A stretch of DNA of 24,413 bases from RGIG5612 sp045546255 (GCA_045546255.1 JAZQCK010000026.1:1-24413); one strand, 5' to 3'. Positions 1 to 8,500 are shown, counted from the stretch's first letter. Numbers and translations: made by a program. The notes: generated from the letters alone by a model not told the origin.

Positions 1-483
1 ATTGAAGTCGGTCCATGCAATGACTTCCACTTCTTCAGAGTCATACTGTTCTCCGTCAAAGAAGCCGTAAAGTTCCTGGCCTTCGTTGGAGCTGATGAAG
101 CCCTCTCCATCATCATAATAAGCAGAAGTGATGATCACATCGCCTTCGTCATCATAAGTTTTGATGTATTTCCATCCGTGAAAATCCGGAACGAAGATAT
201 CCGCCGGGATCCATTCTTCGGTTTCATATCCGAATACATATGGGCCTTCCGGACGAATCTCGTCTGCATATTTTACGGCATCATCCCGGGTGAGAAAATA
301 GAACGTTCCAATTTCCTTTGGCTCCGGATCTTCCGGACGTGTCAGAAGGAGCTGGTCTTTTGCGATTACAACGGCTTCGGCGGTCGTCTCTTCGACAGCC
401 CAGCCGGCTTTTTCGTCGACCCAGTAAATGGCGTCTCCCGGATGAACCGGAAGGGCTAATGCTGTATGATCAAATGAGTACAT
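1..483 (-). CDS. hypothetical acidic protein (C-terminus cut by window edge)
   Basis: An open frame of 161 codons runs on the minus strand from ATG at 483 to the window edge with no stop, so the C-terminus is missing. The start follows a clear AAGGAG ribosome binding site 7 nt upstream. The visible product is rich in Asp, Glu, Tyr and Trp (it begins MYSFDHTALALPVHPGD) and has no signal peptide or membrane helix, so it is probably a soluble cytoplasmic protein. I do not recognise the family. The rightward gene starting at 597 is divergent, with about 110 bp between them that would hold both promoters. A plus-strand frame inside this interval (178-459) has no ribosome binding site and is a shadow. 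Confidence 0.75.
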   Translation of the reverse strand, partial: MYSFDHTALALPVHPGDAIYWVDEKAGWAVEETTAEAVVIAKDQLLLTRPEDPEPKEIGTFYFLTRDDAVKYADEIRPEGPYVFGYETEEWIPADIFVPDFHGWKYIKTYDDEGDVIITSAYYDDGEGFISSNEGQELYGFFDGEQYDSEEVEVIAWTDFN

Positions 484-554
484 AAATGTTCTCCTTTCAA
501 ATTTTTTCAACGAATATCTTACTGCAGAAAAGAAATCTCTGCAAGAAGCGAAAG

Positions 555-563
555 TGGTATAAT
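555..563 (+). promoter_or_regulatory. extended -10 promoter (TGG-TATAAT)
   Basis: TGG followed directly by a consensus TATAAT lies 33 nt before the ATG at 597. No good -35 hexamer is seen at the usual distance, which is common for extended -10 promoters. It would drive the small membrane protein gene. Confidence 0.5.
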
Positions 564-596
564 AACAACAGATTAGAAATAAGAGAGGAATTTACC

Positions 597-1244
597 ATGA
601 GCGAACAACAGTTAGTTTTACAGATTATGACCATTGTTTTTTCTGTCGCGGCGATCATTGGCGTGATCTATGGAATCCTGGCTTATATCTTCCAGGCGAT
701 CGGAATGTACTCCATCAGCAAAAGAAGAAAACTCGGAACCAGCGGCTTTGCCTGGGTCCCGATCCTTTCTTTATTCAAGTTCGGCCAGATTGCAGACGAT
801 GCCATCCTGCATAAAAGCGGTACAAAAACCAGATACATGGTTTTGTATCCGGTCTTTTATCTGATTGGTTTTATCCTTATGAATGTAAGTACTTTGCTTG
901 TGCTGGTTCCGAATCTGACACCCGGATTGATCTCTGCACTGCAAAAAGGGGATATTGAGATGCTGGGACGCATCCTCGAGCATATCGTTTACTCTCCAAC
1001 CTTTGTGATTGCTGTGATCCTCGGCGTGATCGGTTATGTTTTGGTCATCATCTCAGCTGTTTTTCAGTATATCTGTTTTTACCACATCTACAAAAGCTGC
1101 TCGCGTAAATGGGTTTCGCTGTTTGTGCTGACCTTTATCTTTTCGGTCGTTTATCCGTTCTTCCTGTTTGCAATCAGAAAACAGGATAATCCGGACTGGT
1201 ATCACAGCACGGAAAACTACAGCGGGCAAATGCAGGTCGAGTAA
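597..1244 (+). CDS. multi-pass membrane protein of unknown function
   Basis: The product is 215 aa. I chose the ATG at 597 because it follows a GAGAGG ribosome binding site; the frame is open back to 486, but that part reads as leader. At least four hydrophobic helices are visible: about residues 5-35, 75-100, 135-165 and 175-195. A short basic stretch (SISKRRKLG) sits between the first and second, and the tail is polar (NPDWYHSTENYSGQMQVE). There is no signal peptidase site and no catalytic motif I recognise. It stands alone: the next gene is convergent with a 36-bp gap, and the left neighbour is divergent. It is a real gene by start signal, promoter and length, but its function is not inferable from the sequence. 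Confidence 0.8.
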   Translation: MSEQQLVLQIMTIVFSVAAIIGVIYGILAYIFQAIGMYSISKRRKLGTSGFAWVPILSLFKFGQIADDAILHKSGTKTRYMVLYPVFYLIGFILMNVSTLLVLVPNLTPGLISALQKGDIEMLGRILEHIVYSPTFVIAVILGVIGYVLVIISAVFQYICFYHIYKSCSRKWVSLFVLTFIFSVVYPFFLFAIRKQDNPDWYHSTENYSGQMQVE

Positions 1245-1280
1245 ATCGAAAACAACAAATGCATAAGGCCGGGCGAGGTT

Positions 1281-2471
1281 TTAGTACATGTACCAGGACC
1301 AGATGATGTCGTGGCAGACCTCCTCGGCCCATTCTGCATTATCTGCCGATACATCATATTCGATCGCGATGATTGCAGGGTCGTTATTGTCGGCGAAGGA
1401 ACCATAGATTCCGTAAGCGCGCTTGTTGTTATCTTTATCCCGATAATCCGCGCGGAATACATCGTAATCATATCTGCCCTGATCCGTGATCTTCTCACTG
1501 GTTGAGCTTTCAATCTGCCCGTCAGTGATTCCTTCCCAGGAAAAGACTTCCAAAACGCTGTTTGCAAATATGATCTCGATATAGATATGGTCATTGCCGT
1601 CCGGGCTTATGATCCTGCCGTGCCGGCTTCCGACTTCGGTGTCACCGACGAGCTCGGAGCGGACAGCAAGTTCACCCAGATACATTTCACTGAGGTCGAC
1701 AATTTCATACTCCGGAATGTTCGGCGCACCATGGATATTGAAACTCTCTAAGAATGCTTTGAAATCAGCCGCATTTTTTTCTGCCTTTTTCTCGCTGATA
1801 TCGTTTTTCATATAGTAGCAGACCACGTAGCATCCAAGGCTTTCGCTGTCGTAAATGTATAACTCTCCCATGGCAGGTGAGCCGTCTTCGCAAAGGGCAG
1901 AGATCGAATAACTATGATTGTCGGCGTCGCCAAAGGATTCGACATCAAGGATCTCATCTTCGAGCTCTGTTATCCCTAAAGCATCCTTGAGTTTGAGCCC
2001 CATTCTGTCCGCAAATTCATAGCGCATGAGGTCGTACCAGTCATAGACGAGGGCATCTCCCGGAGGCGCGGATTCGACATAGTCGACAAAGAGCGCCGCA
2101 TCCTTTTTCTGCGCGACGAGTCCGTTGTCATAGTCAGTAACTTTATAACCTGCGGGAACGGTAATCGAATAGTTTCCGATTTCGTTTTCATAATTCTTTT
2201 TTCGGACATTAAAAACAAACAGGAAGAGCACAGCAAGGATTGCTGCTACAACAACAGCCGCAATCACAATGATCAGCCAGGTCTTTTTTTTCTTTGCGCC
2301 GGCAGCAGGAGCGTTTGCTGCGTTTGCCGGTGCAGCCGTTTCTTCTGCGTTTGCCGGTGCAGCCGCTTCTTCAGAGGCAGTAAACATTTGAGGTTTCGGG
2401 CTTCCGCATTTAATACAGAACTGTCCATCATTTTCCTGTCCGCAGTTTGTACAGAACCATTTCTCTTCCAT
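1281..2471 (-). CDS. zinc-ribbon, single-helix membrane protein with large extracytoplasmic domain
   Basis: The product is 396 aa, and the ATG at 2471 is preceded by GAGGAG. The N-terminus is a short zinc ribbon with two Cys pairs (C7/C10 and C19/C22, ending FCIKCGSPKP). An Ala/Glu/Pro-rich low-complexity linker follows, then a Lys cluster and one strong membrane helix at about residues 64-88. The remaining ~300 residues are polar and acidic, probably outside the membrane. The second half contains pieces such as ITVPAGYKVTDYDNG that suggest a beta-rich domain, but I recognise no family. The Zn-ribbon/helix/outer-domain plan is shared with the genes at 4903 and probably 24331. In Bacillota such proteins are common and mostly uncharacterised. 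The role is unknown; the topology (ribbon in, C-terminal domain out) is inferred from the Lys cluster. Confidence 0.85.
   Translation of the reverse strand: MEEKWFCTNCGQENDGQFCIKCGSPKPQMFTASEEAAAPANAEETAAPANAANAPAAGAKKKKTWLIIVIAAVVVAAILAVLFLFVFNVRKKNYENEIGNYSITVPAGYKVTDYDNGLVAQKKDAALFVDYVESAPPGDALVYDWYDLMRYEFADRMGLKLKDALGITELEDEILDVESFGDADNHSYSISALCEDGSPAMGELYIYDSESLGCYVVCYYMKNDISEKKAEKNAADFKAFLESFNIHGAPNIPEYEIVDLSEMYLGELAVRSELVGDTEVGSRHGRIISPDGNDHIYIEIIFANSVLEVFSWEGITDGQIESSTSEKITDQGRYDYDVFRADYRDKDNNKRAYGIYGSFADNNDPAIIAIEYDVSADNAEWAEEVCHDIIWSWYMY
2320..2373. repeat. 27-bp tandem duplication in the low-complexity linker
   Basis: Two adjacent 27-bp units (2320-2346 and 2347-2373) differ at only two positions. 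On the coding (minus) strand they encode two copies of an Ala/Glu/Pro/Asn nonapeptide just before the membrane helix. The linker has probably changed length by slippage. Confidence 0.8.
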
Positions 2472-2539
2472 CTTGATTCTCCTCTTCTAATGAAACATCT
2501 ATGAAGAATAAACTTTTCCGTCAGTCCTGTGATGTCGTA

Positions 2540-2566
2540 ATTATATTGTACAATAAGCAGTACAAT
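2540..2566 (-). promoter_or_regulatory. promoter -10 with overlapping inverted repeat
   Basis: On the minus strand a perfect TATAAT occupies 2545-2540. Just upstream, ATTGTAC (2545-2551) and GTACAAT (2560-2566) form a 7-bp inverted repeat with an 8-bp spacer, covering the -10/-35 interval. The -35 is weak (GATTGT at 16-bp spacing). A repressor or activator bound to the repeat would sit on the promoter of the zinc-ribbon gene that starts at 2471. Confidence 0.45.
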
Positions 2567-2665
2567 CTTCACAATCCTATCAACAAGAAGAATCGGAAAG
2601 CTTTGAGCATAGAAGCATAGATTAAGGACAGTGAATGATTCTTTAGTGGAAGAGAAATAGCAGTT

Positions 2666-2680
2666 GTTTTATAATAAAAC
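2666..2680 (+). promoter_or_regulatory. probable -10 region inside a 15-bp palindrome
   Basis: GTTTTATAATAAAAC is a perfect palindrome around one central base and contains TATAAT (2670-2675), 65 bp before the protease start at 2740. No convincing -35 is visible. It is AT-only apart from its ends, so the symmetry may be chance. Confidence 0.35.
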
Positions 2681-2739
2681 CAGACTTCTTATGACGGACA
2701 CAAGAGATGTTGGAGTGGCAGATATCTGGAGGTTCAGTT

Positions 2740-4890
2740 ATGAAAAACAGAAGAAAAGTAATCTTTTGTCTTCTTCCGGTTCTGATCATGGCATTATTGA
2801 TGACGGGCTGTTCACAGTATGCGCAATATACGCTGCGGCCGGGAACGCTTTCAGGTCCGGAAACCGGGCCGGACGGAGTGGAGCAGCTTTCCGTGGATGA
2901 CATCCAGAAGATGAATGGCGGGAAAGCGTATATCGTATATGGCGATCCGGATGAAGATGGAAATCAGTATATAACGTTTATTAATGGAACATATTATGAG
3001 GAAAAAGTTGAAGATCAGGAAGATGCCGTAAAGGCGCTTCAAGGCATTGCCCAGCTGATCGGTTTTGCGAAAGGCAGCGAATTTTTTGCGAATTTCGGAG
3101 AGCGTGATCCGAACGGCTATACCTATTGGGTGCTGCAGCAGAAATACGGACCATCAACCGTACAGTATGCAACGATCAGGGTCGTGGTCGATCCGGATGG
3201 CTATGTCTGTGGTCTTTCTTCTTCCGTTGTCCCGAACCTTGGAATCGCAAACAGCAGTGATGGCGTTGGAGAAGAACGCGCGATGGAAGAGGTGAAGGGC
3301 TACATGGAGGAGACCTTCCCTGATCAAAACTATAAAATCTATGAGGAAAACACCAGAGATGTGGTTGCGGAATATGCGTTCGATAGCTGCTTTTACCATT
3401 CTTATGCAATCTATACCAGCAACCCGGATGTAGAAAGCGGCGCGACCTTTGATCTTCCTTATCTGGAGCATATCGTTACTTATGAAGGCGAGTATATGTT
3501 CTGCAATCCGACGACAACAATGGCGGCCGGAGAAACCGCGGATGCCTATAACAACGATGTCTATTTTGAGAACTTGGAGGCGGATGTCTGGGAAGGCGAT
3601 GTGACGCTGCATGACGGCACAAAGCGGCACATCAAGGTTCCGGTTGCAAAAAGCAAGGTGGACGGAAGCTACTATCTGGCGGATGTGGAACGCAAGATCA
3701 TCGTCGCAGATTATGTGTCGTTCATGACGGATTTTAGTCTGAATTTCATAGAGTCAAAAGAAAACGGCGGCTGGAAAGACTATATGCTGATGGCTCTTTA
3801 TAATTACGGCAGAGTCTATGATTTTTATAAAGAGCTGGGTCTTTATGGAGCGGATACCTTTGGGACTCCGATGCTGATCCTGACTGACTGGGAAGAAGAT
3901 GGGCATCCGGTCAATAATGCCTGCTGCTATGGAAACATCAAAGGCTGGATCGCATTCGGCGCTTCGAGCGATTATTTCTTTGAGGAAAGTCTGGATGTTC
4001 TCGCGCATGAATTTACACACGGGATCACCGGAACGGAAATGCTGGGCAACCAATACAGCAATGAATCCGGTGCGATCAACGAATCCTTAAGCGACATCAT
4101 GGGAGAGATCTGTGAACACATGGTCCTGAAGGAAGACGGGACACCGGAGTCGGACGACGAGCTCTGGTATCATGGACAGAATAAACCGGAGCCCGGAAGA
4201 TGCATGTCAAACCCGAATCTGTATCAGCAGCCGGGAAGCGTTGGAGATATCTTTTATATCGTTCCTTCGAAAAATGCAGATGGAAACAATGATGGCGGCG
4301 GCAACCACTTTAACAGTTCTCTTTTAAACTATGTGGCATGGACCTTGTTTGATCAGGGAATGCCGCTGGAAGAGGAACGGCAGCTTTGGTATACGACGAT
4401 CTGCCTTATGACTCCAAGGAGCGATTACGATGATGTCTTAGGAGCGCTCCTGATGAGCGTGGAGATCAACGGAATGGATCAAAAGTGGGCAGATCTGATA
4501 GAGGACACCTATGAGGAACTGGGTCTGGTGGGAGATCGTCTTAAAAATGCGTATGCAAAAACAAGACCCGACTGCGGCCGGGTTGAGATCAATGTTGATC
4601 TCAATAATGATGATGTAAAGGTCAGCGTGATCTATCCGTACTTGTATGATGAGAAAACGGACACCAATCAGGCAGTCAATTACTGGATGGTGCCGGATGA
4701 TAACGGCAGGATTTATACCTTGCTTCCGGAAGGAGCCTACCTGCTGGAGTTGCTGGTGACGAATCCCAGCGGCACGCAGGGTAAATTCTATTATTTGCAG
4801 GTCGATGGAAGTTGGGGAACATCCACAGATTCGCTGGGCTTTATCCGGGTCAAAGCCGGAGAGACCACGACGGTCACGGAAATCAATTAG
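2740..4890 (+). CDS. M4 (thermolysin-family) metalloprotease, lipoprotein
   Basis: The product is 716 aa. The start at 2740 follows GGAGG and gives a lipoprotein signal peptide (MKNRRKVIFCLLPVLIMALLMTGCSQ; lipobox Cys 24), so the enzyme should be anchored on the outer face of the membrane. Residues ~60-230 resemble the FTP/PepSY-type propeptide of M4 proenzymes. The zinc site is HEFTH (H423, E424, H427) with the third ligand in NESLSD (E448), and the transition-state His lies in GGGNHFNSS (H523). All M4 active-site elements are therefore present. A C-terminal ~100-residue region (LLPEGAYLLELLVTNPSG) looks like a beta-sandwich tail. It is followed after 12 bp by a zinc-ribbon membrane gene with its own strong ribosome binding site, probably the same operon. 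The substrate is unknown. Confidence in the family is very high. Confidence 0.95.
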   Translation: MKNRRKVIFCLLPVLIMALLMTGCSQYAQYTLRPGTLSGPETGPDGVEQLSVDDIQKMNGGKAYIVYGDPDEDGNQYITFINGTYYEEKVEDQEDAVKALQGIAQLIGFAKGSEFFANFGERDPNGYTYWVLQQKYGPSTVQYATIRVVVDPDGYVCGLSSSVVPNLGIANSSDGVGEERAMEEVKGYMEETFPDQNYKIYEENTRDVVAEYAFDSCFYHSYAIYTSNPDVESGATFDLPYLEHIVTYEGEYMFCNPTTTMAAGETADAYNNDVYFENLEADVWEGDVTLHDGTKRHIKVPVAKSKVDGSYYLADVERKIIVADYVSFMTDFSLNFIESKENGGWKDYMLMALYNYGRVYDFYKELGLYGADTFGTPMLILTDWEEDGHPVNNACCYGNIKGWIAFGASSDYFFEESLDVLAHEFTHGITGTEMLGNQYSNESGAINESLSDIMGEICEHMVLKEDGTPESDDELWYHGQNKPEPGRCMSNPNLYQQPGSVGDIFYIVPSKNADGNNDGGGNHFNSSLLNYVAWTLFDQGMPLEEERQLWYTTICLMTPRSDYDDVLGALLMSVEINGMDQKWADLIEDTYEELGLVGDRLKNAYAKTRPDCGRVEINVDLNNDDVKVSVIYPYLYDEKTDTNQAVNYWMVPDDNGRIYTLLPEGAYLLELLVTNPSGTQGKFYYLQVDGSWGTSTDSLGFIRVKAGETTTVTEIN

Positions 4891-4902
4891 GAGGGGATTA
4901 AG

Positions 4903-5586
4903 ATGAACGAAAAATGGATCTGCTCCTGTGGGGCGGAATGTGATGGTAATTTTTGTATCCGCTGCGGAAGTCCGAGACCGGTCGTAAATCCACAGCCGAA
5001 AAAGAAGTCAAAAAAACTGCTGTTTATTATGATTGGGGCAGCAGCGGCTGTCGTAATTGCTGCCGCGCTTTTGGTATACTTCTTTGTATTTGCGAAAAAC
5101 TATACGGTCAACCGCTATAGCGTGAACACGCAGACGGAGGTTATGGAAGGCTTTGAACTCCTGACAGACCTTGATAGAGACATTGCGCTTCAGTATCCGG
5201 CATATCTGGAAGCGTCGGTGCAGGACAATGGGTCTTATATCTATGGAAGCGGTGAAAACGAAGGCTGCTATATCCGGATCTCAAGAGATATGGGAAAAAC
5301 GTCTCCGGAAAAATATTTTAAAAAGTTTCAAACGATGCTGAAGGAGGAGTACCCAAACCTGACCTTCTCAAGTATCAACGAAGTAAAAGTGGAAGATAAA
5401 ACACTTTATATGATCATGACGAATCATCCGGATATGGGACCACTCCAGCATTATCTCGAGCTTTATCCGGATTATTATGTAACTTACACTAGCGTCGGCT
5501 ATGAGAATGAAGGCGGAGTGAACACAGAGCTCTACTATGCGATCAGTTCACTGAAACCGGACGCATATGCCTATGGAATGGACTGA
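4903..5586 (+). CDS. zinc-ribbon, single-helix membrane protein (second copy type)
   Basis: The product is 227 aa. The start is fixed by an AGGAGGGG ribosome binding site that overlaps the stop codon of the protease gene. It opens with a zinc ribbon (C7, C9, C18, C21; FCIRCGSPRP) very like that of the minus-strand gene at 1281-2471. A Lys-rich stretch (KKKSKK) and one membrane helix at about residues 38-62 follow. The outer part is ~160 residues, alpha/beta in appearance, with YPAYLEASVQDNGSYIYGS and an amphipathic segment (SPEKYFKKFQTMLKEEYP). The outer domain is not obviously homologous to that of 1281-2471. Co-transcription with the M4 protease suggests a shared envelope role, but function is unknown. 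Confidence 0.88.
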   Translation: MNEKWICSCGAECDGNFCIRCGSPRPVVNPQPKKKSKKLLFIMIGAAAAVVIAAALLVYFFVFAKNYTVNRYSVNTQTEVMEGFELLTDLDRDIALQYPAYLEASVQDNGSYIYGSGENEGCYIRISRDMGKTSPEKYFKKFQTMLKEEYPNLTFSSINEVKVEDKTLYMIMTNHPDMGPLQHYLELYPDYYVTYTSVGYENEGGVNTELYYAISSLKPDAYAYGMD

Positions 5587-5606
5587 AAGAATAAGAAACT
5601 AGATTG

Positions 5607-6707
5607 ATGTTAACAGACTTTGACTTAAAGAAACTGGCGGCTCCTCTTACGGAGTGGTATAAGCAAAATGCAAGGGATCTTCCCTGGAGGGAGGATCCCT
5701 CCCCTTATCATGTTTGGATCTCGGAGATCATGCTGCAGCAGACCCGCGTGGAAGCGGTGAAGCGCTATTATCGGCGTTTTCTGGAGACACTGCCGGATGT
5801 GAAAGCTTTGGCGGATTGTCCGGAGGATGTCTATTTGAAACTATGGGAGGGACTTGGCTACTATAGTCGTGTTCGCAACCTTCACGCGGCGGCTGTTCAG
5901 ATCGTGGAAGAGCATGACGGCATAATCCCGGATGATTATGAAACGCTCCTGAAGCTCAAGGGGGTCGGTTCCTATACGGCAGGGGCCATCTGTTCTCTGG
6001 CTTATGAAAAGCCGGAACCTGCGGTTGACGGGAACGTCTTCCGCATTTTGACCCGCGTCAGCGGAGATGATTCAGATATCACAAAAGCAAGCTTCCGGAC
6101 AGAGGTGGAAACCGCTCTCAGAGCGTTGCTTTTAGAAATAACAAAAGAAGGAGTTTCCCCTAGGGTCTTTAATCAGGCGCTGATGGAACTGGGTGCGCTT
6201 ATCTGTGTGCCGAACGGAGAGCCTCATTGCGAAGGCTGCCCATGGAAAGAGTTTTGTATCGCCTGCAAGGATGGCAGGATTTCAGAACTTCCGGTAAAGA
6301 AAAAAGCAAAGGCCAGAAGGGTGGAAAAGCGGACGGTCCTTCTGATCCGGGACGGAGATAAAGTCGCAATTCATAAAAGACCTTCGAAGGGCTTGCTTGC
6401 AGGTTTATATGAGTTCCCGAATCAGCTGGGACATTTTACGGAGAAAGAAACACTGGATTATGTGCGTGGAATGGGCTACTCGCCTCTCAGAATCAAGCGG
6501 CTTGATGATTCTGTCCATATCTTCTCTCACGTGGAGTGGCATATGATCGCCTATTATCTGCTCGTGGAAGAGGAGGCTTTTGCAACCGAGGAACAGAAAC
6601 AGAAGGCGGCAAGTGAAGAACTGATCTTTGTGGATGCGGCAGAGCAGAAAGAAAAGTATGCGGTGCCTTCCGCCTTTCATGCTTATAAATTTCAGGATAT
6701 CGAGTAG
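5607..6707 (+). CDS. mutY: adenine DNA glycosylase MutY
   Basis: The product is 366 aa. It removes adenine mispaired with 8-oxoguanine. The ATG at 5607 is preferred to the adjacent in-frame TTG at 5604; the ribosome binding site is poor. Catalytic Glu 40 is in SEIMLQQTRV, and Asp 141 in PAVDGNVFRILTR; the spacing of 101 equals that of E. coli MutY (E37/D138). The helix-hairpin-helix is LKGVGSYTAGAICS (117-130). The 4Fe-4S Cys are 199, 207, 210 and 216; the first gap has seven residues, one more than in E. coli. From ~230 a NUDIX-like 8-oxoG recognition domain follows (VAIHKRPSKGLLAGLYEFPN). The length is typical. It starts 20 bp after the zinc-ribbon gene and probably belongs to the same transcript. 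Confidence 0.96.
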   Translation: MLTDFDLKKLAAPLTEWYKQNARDLPWREDPSPYHVWISEIMLQQTRVEAVKRYYRRFLETLPDVKALADCPEDVYLKLWEGLGYYSRVRNLHAAAVQIVEEHDGIIPDDYETLLKLKGVGSYTAGAICSLAYEKPEPAVDGNVFRILTRVSGDDSDITKASFRTEVETALRALLLEITKEGVSPRVFNQALMELGALICVPNGEPHCEGCPWKEFCIACKDGRISELPVKKKAKARRVEKRTVLLIRDGDKVAIHKRPSKGLLAGLYEFPNQLGHFTEKETLDYVRGMGYSPLRIKRLDDSVHIFSHVEWHMIAYYLLVEEEAFATEEQKQKAASEELIFVDAAEQKEKYAVPSAFHAYKFQDIE

Positions 6708-6755
6708 GGAGAGACAGACACAAAAATCTCACAGGAAGCTAATATAATATCGGAC

Positions 6756-7688
6756 ATGCGAAGAAAAAAGAAAAGGTCAAAAGCACCTGTTAAAAATATT
6801 ATATTAATGGTCATCCTGCCCGTCCTGATCATTGTCGTTGTTTTTGTTATCAAAGGGCGCAGCGATCGGAAAAAAGCGCAGGAAGAGGCTGAGGCTGAGA
6901 CGTCCACAACGATGGAGACGGAAACGGAGACCACGGAAGCAGAGTGGAACTTCCAGTTCCATGATGCGCATGGACAGCTTTACAAGATGTTCATTGACCC
7001 GAACGTTTCTCCCCATCCATATGACCTGAACCTCTTTTCAAACGATGGGACGATCTGTTCTTACGAAGATGACACTTATTACAGCAGACGCGGAATCGAC
7101 GTATCTGCTTTTCAAGGGGATATCGACTGGCAGGCAGTTGCAGATTCCGGTATCAGCTTTGTTTTTTTGAGGTTGGGATACCGAGGATATGGCGAAGGTG
7201 TGCTTCATGTAGATGATCATTTTGAAGAATATATAGAAGGAGCTCAGGCAGCAGGCCTTGATGTCGGAGTTTATTTCTTTTCTCAGGCTGTAAACGAACA
7301 GGAAGCAATCGAGGAAGCCGAGTTCTGCATCGATGTTCTTTATCCCTACGAAATCCAGCTGCCGGTGGTATTTGATGCGGAAAACATCGACTATGATGAT
7401 GCAAGGACCGATAACATTACCGGCGGGCAGTTTACCAATAATGCGGTCGCATTCTGCGACCGGATCCTGCAGGAAGGCTATTACGACACTGCAATCTACA
7501 GCAACATGAAGTGGGAAGCGTTCATGTATGATCTGGAACGCTTAGCCCCGTATCCAATCTGGTATGCGGATTATGAAAGGCTTCCGCAGAGTCCTTATAA
7601 CTTCACCTGGTGGCAGTATTCAGAGACCGGATCAGTTCCGGGAATCGACGGAAAAGTGGATCTGGATATTCAAATTATAAAAAAATAG
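6756..7688 (+). CDS. membrane-anchored GH25 muramidase (lysozyme)
   Basis: The product is 310 aa and should cleave the MurNAc-GlcNAc bond of peptidoglycan. It has a basic N-terminus (MRRKKKRSKAPVK), one membrane helix at about 14-35, an acidic Glu/Thr-rich linker (to ~65) and then the GH25 domain from about 110 to the end. Catalytic residues expected for GH25 are present: D115 in RGIDVSAFQG, and D207/E209 in PVVFDAEN. The aromatic C-terminal strand WWQYSETGSVPGIDGKVDLD is typical. The start has no good ribosome binding site (AGGAA is ~20 nt away), and a TATAAT lies 8 nt upstream; no better start exists because the ATG at codon 18 would remove part of the anchor. It lies 48 bp after mutY and could be co-transcribed. 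It probably remodels the cell wall rather than lysing as a phage enzyme, as no holin or phage gene is nearby. Confidence 0.93.
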   Translation: MRRKKKRSKAPVKNIILMVILPVLIIVVVFVIKGRSDRKKAQEEAEAETSTTMETETETTEAEWNFQFHDAHGQLYKMFIDPNVSPHPYDLNLFSNDGTICSYEDDTYYSRRGIDVSAFQGDIDWQAVADSGISFVFLRLGYRGYGEGVLHVDDHFEEYIEGAQAAGLDVGVYFFSQAVNEQEAIEEAEFCIDVLYPYEIQLPVVFDAENIDYDDARTDNITGGQFTNNAVAFCDRILQEGYYDTAIYSNMKWEAFMYDLERLAPYPIWYADYERLPQSPYNFTWWQYSETGSVPGIDGKVDLDIQIIKK

Positions 7689-7708
7689 GTTTGTGTTCTG
7701 CTATTTTT
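7681..7708 (+). terminator. weak AT-rich hairpin after the GH25 gene
   Basis: AAAAATAG (7681-7688, including the stop codon) pairs with CTATTTTT (7701-7708) across a 12-nt loop. The stem is mostly A-T and the T run has only five bases, so it is at best a weak terminator. Confidence 0.25.
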
Positions 7709-7856
7709 GACAGACTGTGAATTTTCTATGGAAATTTCAGAAAAAGTGTTGTTTAATATAGTTGACGGCGATTGATATAGAAAAAAAGAATGAAAGATAT
7801 ACTTGCCGGCGCATGATCACTGACATCTGAAAAAAGACGAACAGAAAGGGGCAACG

Positions 7857-8477
7857 ATGGCAAAAGAGCTGAAAAGGGCAGGCAACGCCAGAAAAGAAGA
7901 AATCATTAGCGTATGTGAAAAGTTATACAAGAAAACCAGTTTTAAAGATATTACCGTCCGGGATATCGGAAAAGAAACCTCAGTCGGAAGAACCTCGTTT
8001 TATACGTACTTCCAGACCAAAGATGAAATTTTCCTGACGATCCTTGCAAGGGAATATAATGAATGGGCACAGGAACTTATCAATCTGACGAAACTCAGCA
8101 AAACGATCAAGAAAGATGATCTTGCGCAGGCGATTGCAGATACCTTGGACGGCCGCACATTATTCCTTAAGATCTTAGCTGAGAATCCGTTTGATATGGA
8201 AGTCAATTGCAGGAAAGAATGCCTGAAAGAGTATAAAGATGCATATGCAAACGCAGTGGCCGCGCTGATCGAAGTATTAGATCGCTTCTGCCCGAAGATG
8301 AAAGCAGCAGATAAGCAGGAATTTGTCTATGCATTCCTTCCATTCCTTCACGGACTCTATCCGTACACAGCGCAGGCTGATAAACAGAAAGCTGCCTTTA
8401 AAGGCGCAGGGATTCCGGTTGAAAAGCAGACAGCAAATGATCTTGCTTACGCATTCCTTTGCGTACTGCTGATCTGA
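7857..8477 (+). CDS. TetR-family transcriptional regulator
   Basis: The product is 206 aa; the ATG follows GAAAGGGG. The N-terminal helix-turn-helix is clear at about residues 14-62 (FKDITVRDIGKETSVGRTSFY, then TYFQTKDEIF), the standard TetR signature. The ~140-residue C-terminal ligand domain is all-helical and gives no hint of the inducer. It lies at the downstream edge of the leftward phaJEC operon, separated only by terminator and repeat sequence, so it is a candidate regulator of PHA synthesis; that is inference from position. The 168 bp upstream contain TTGACG (7762-7767) without a good -10, and a GAAATTTCA motif also present in the pha promoter. It is transcribed towards the pha operon. 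Confidence 0.92.
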   Translation: MAKELKRAGNARKEEIISVCEKLYKKTSFKDITVRDIGKETSVGRTSFYTYFQTKDEIFLTILAREYNEWAQELINLTKLSKTIKKDDLAQAIADTLDGRTLFLKILAENPFDMEVNCRKECLKEYKDAYANAVAALIEVLDRFCPKMKAADKQEFVYAFLPFLHGLYPYTAQADKQKAAFKGAGIPVEKQTANDLAYAFLCVLLI

Positions 8478-8500
8478 TCGAACTAAGATTCCGTATATTC

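Noticed and set aside
178..459. Plus-strand open frame of 93 codons
   Set aside because: It is antisense to the truncated minus-strand gene, which has a strong ribosome binding site and better composition; this frame has none.
3154..3630. Minus-strand open frame of 158 codons opposite the M4 protease
   Set aside because: It is a shadow of the protease propeptide region, with no ribosome binding site and no protein-like features.
7731..7739. GAAATTTCA upstream of the TetR gene as a definite shared operator with the pha promoter
   Set aside because: The match is short and AT-rich in AT-rich DNA, so I mention it as a hint but do not annotate it as a site.
6756..8477. GH25 lysozyme as a sign of a prophage
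   Set aside because: There is no holin, integrase, terminase or structural gene nearby, and the enzyme has a membrane anchor and linker as in cellular wall hydrolases.
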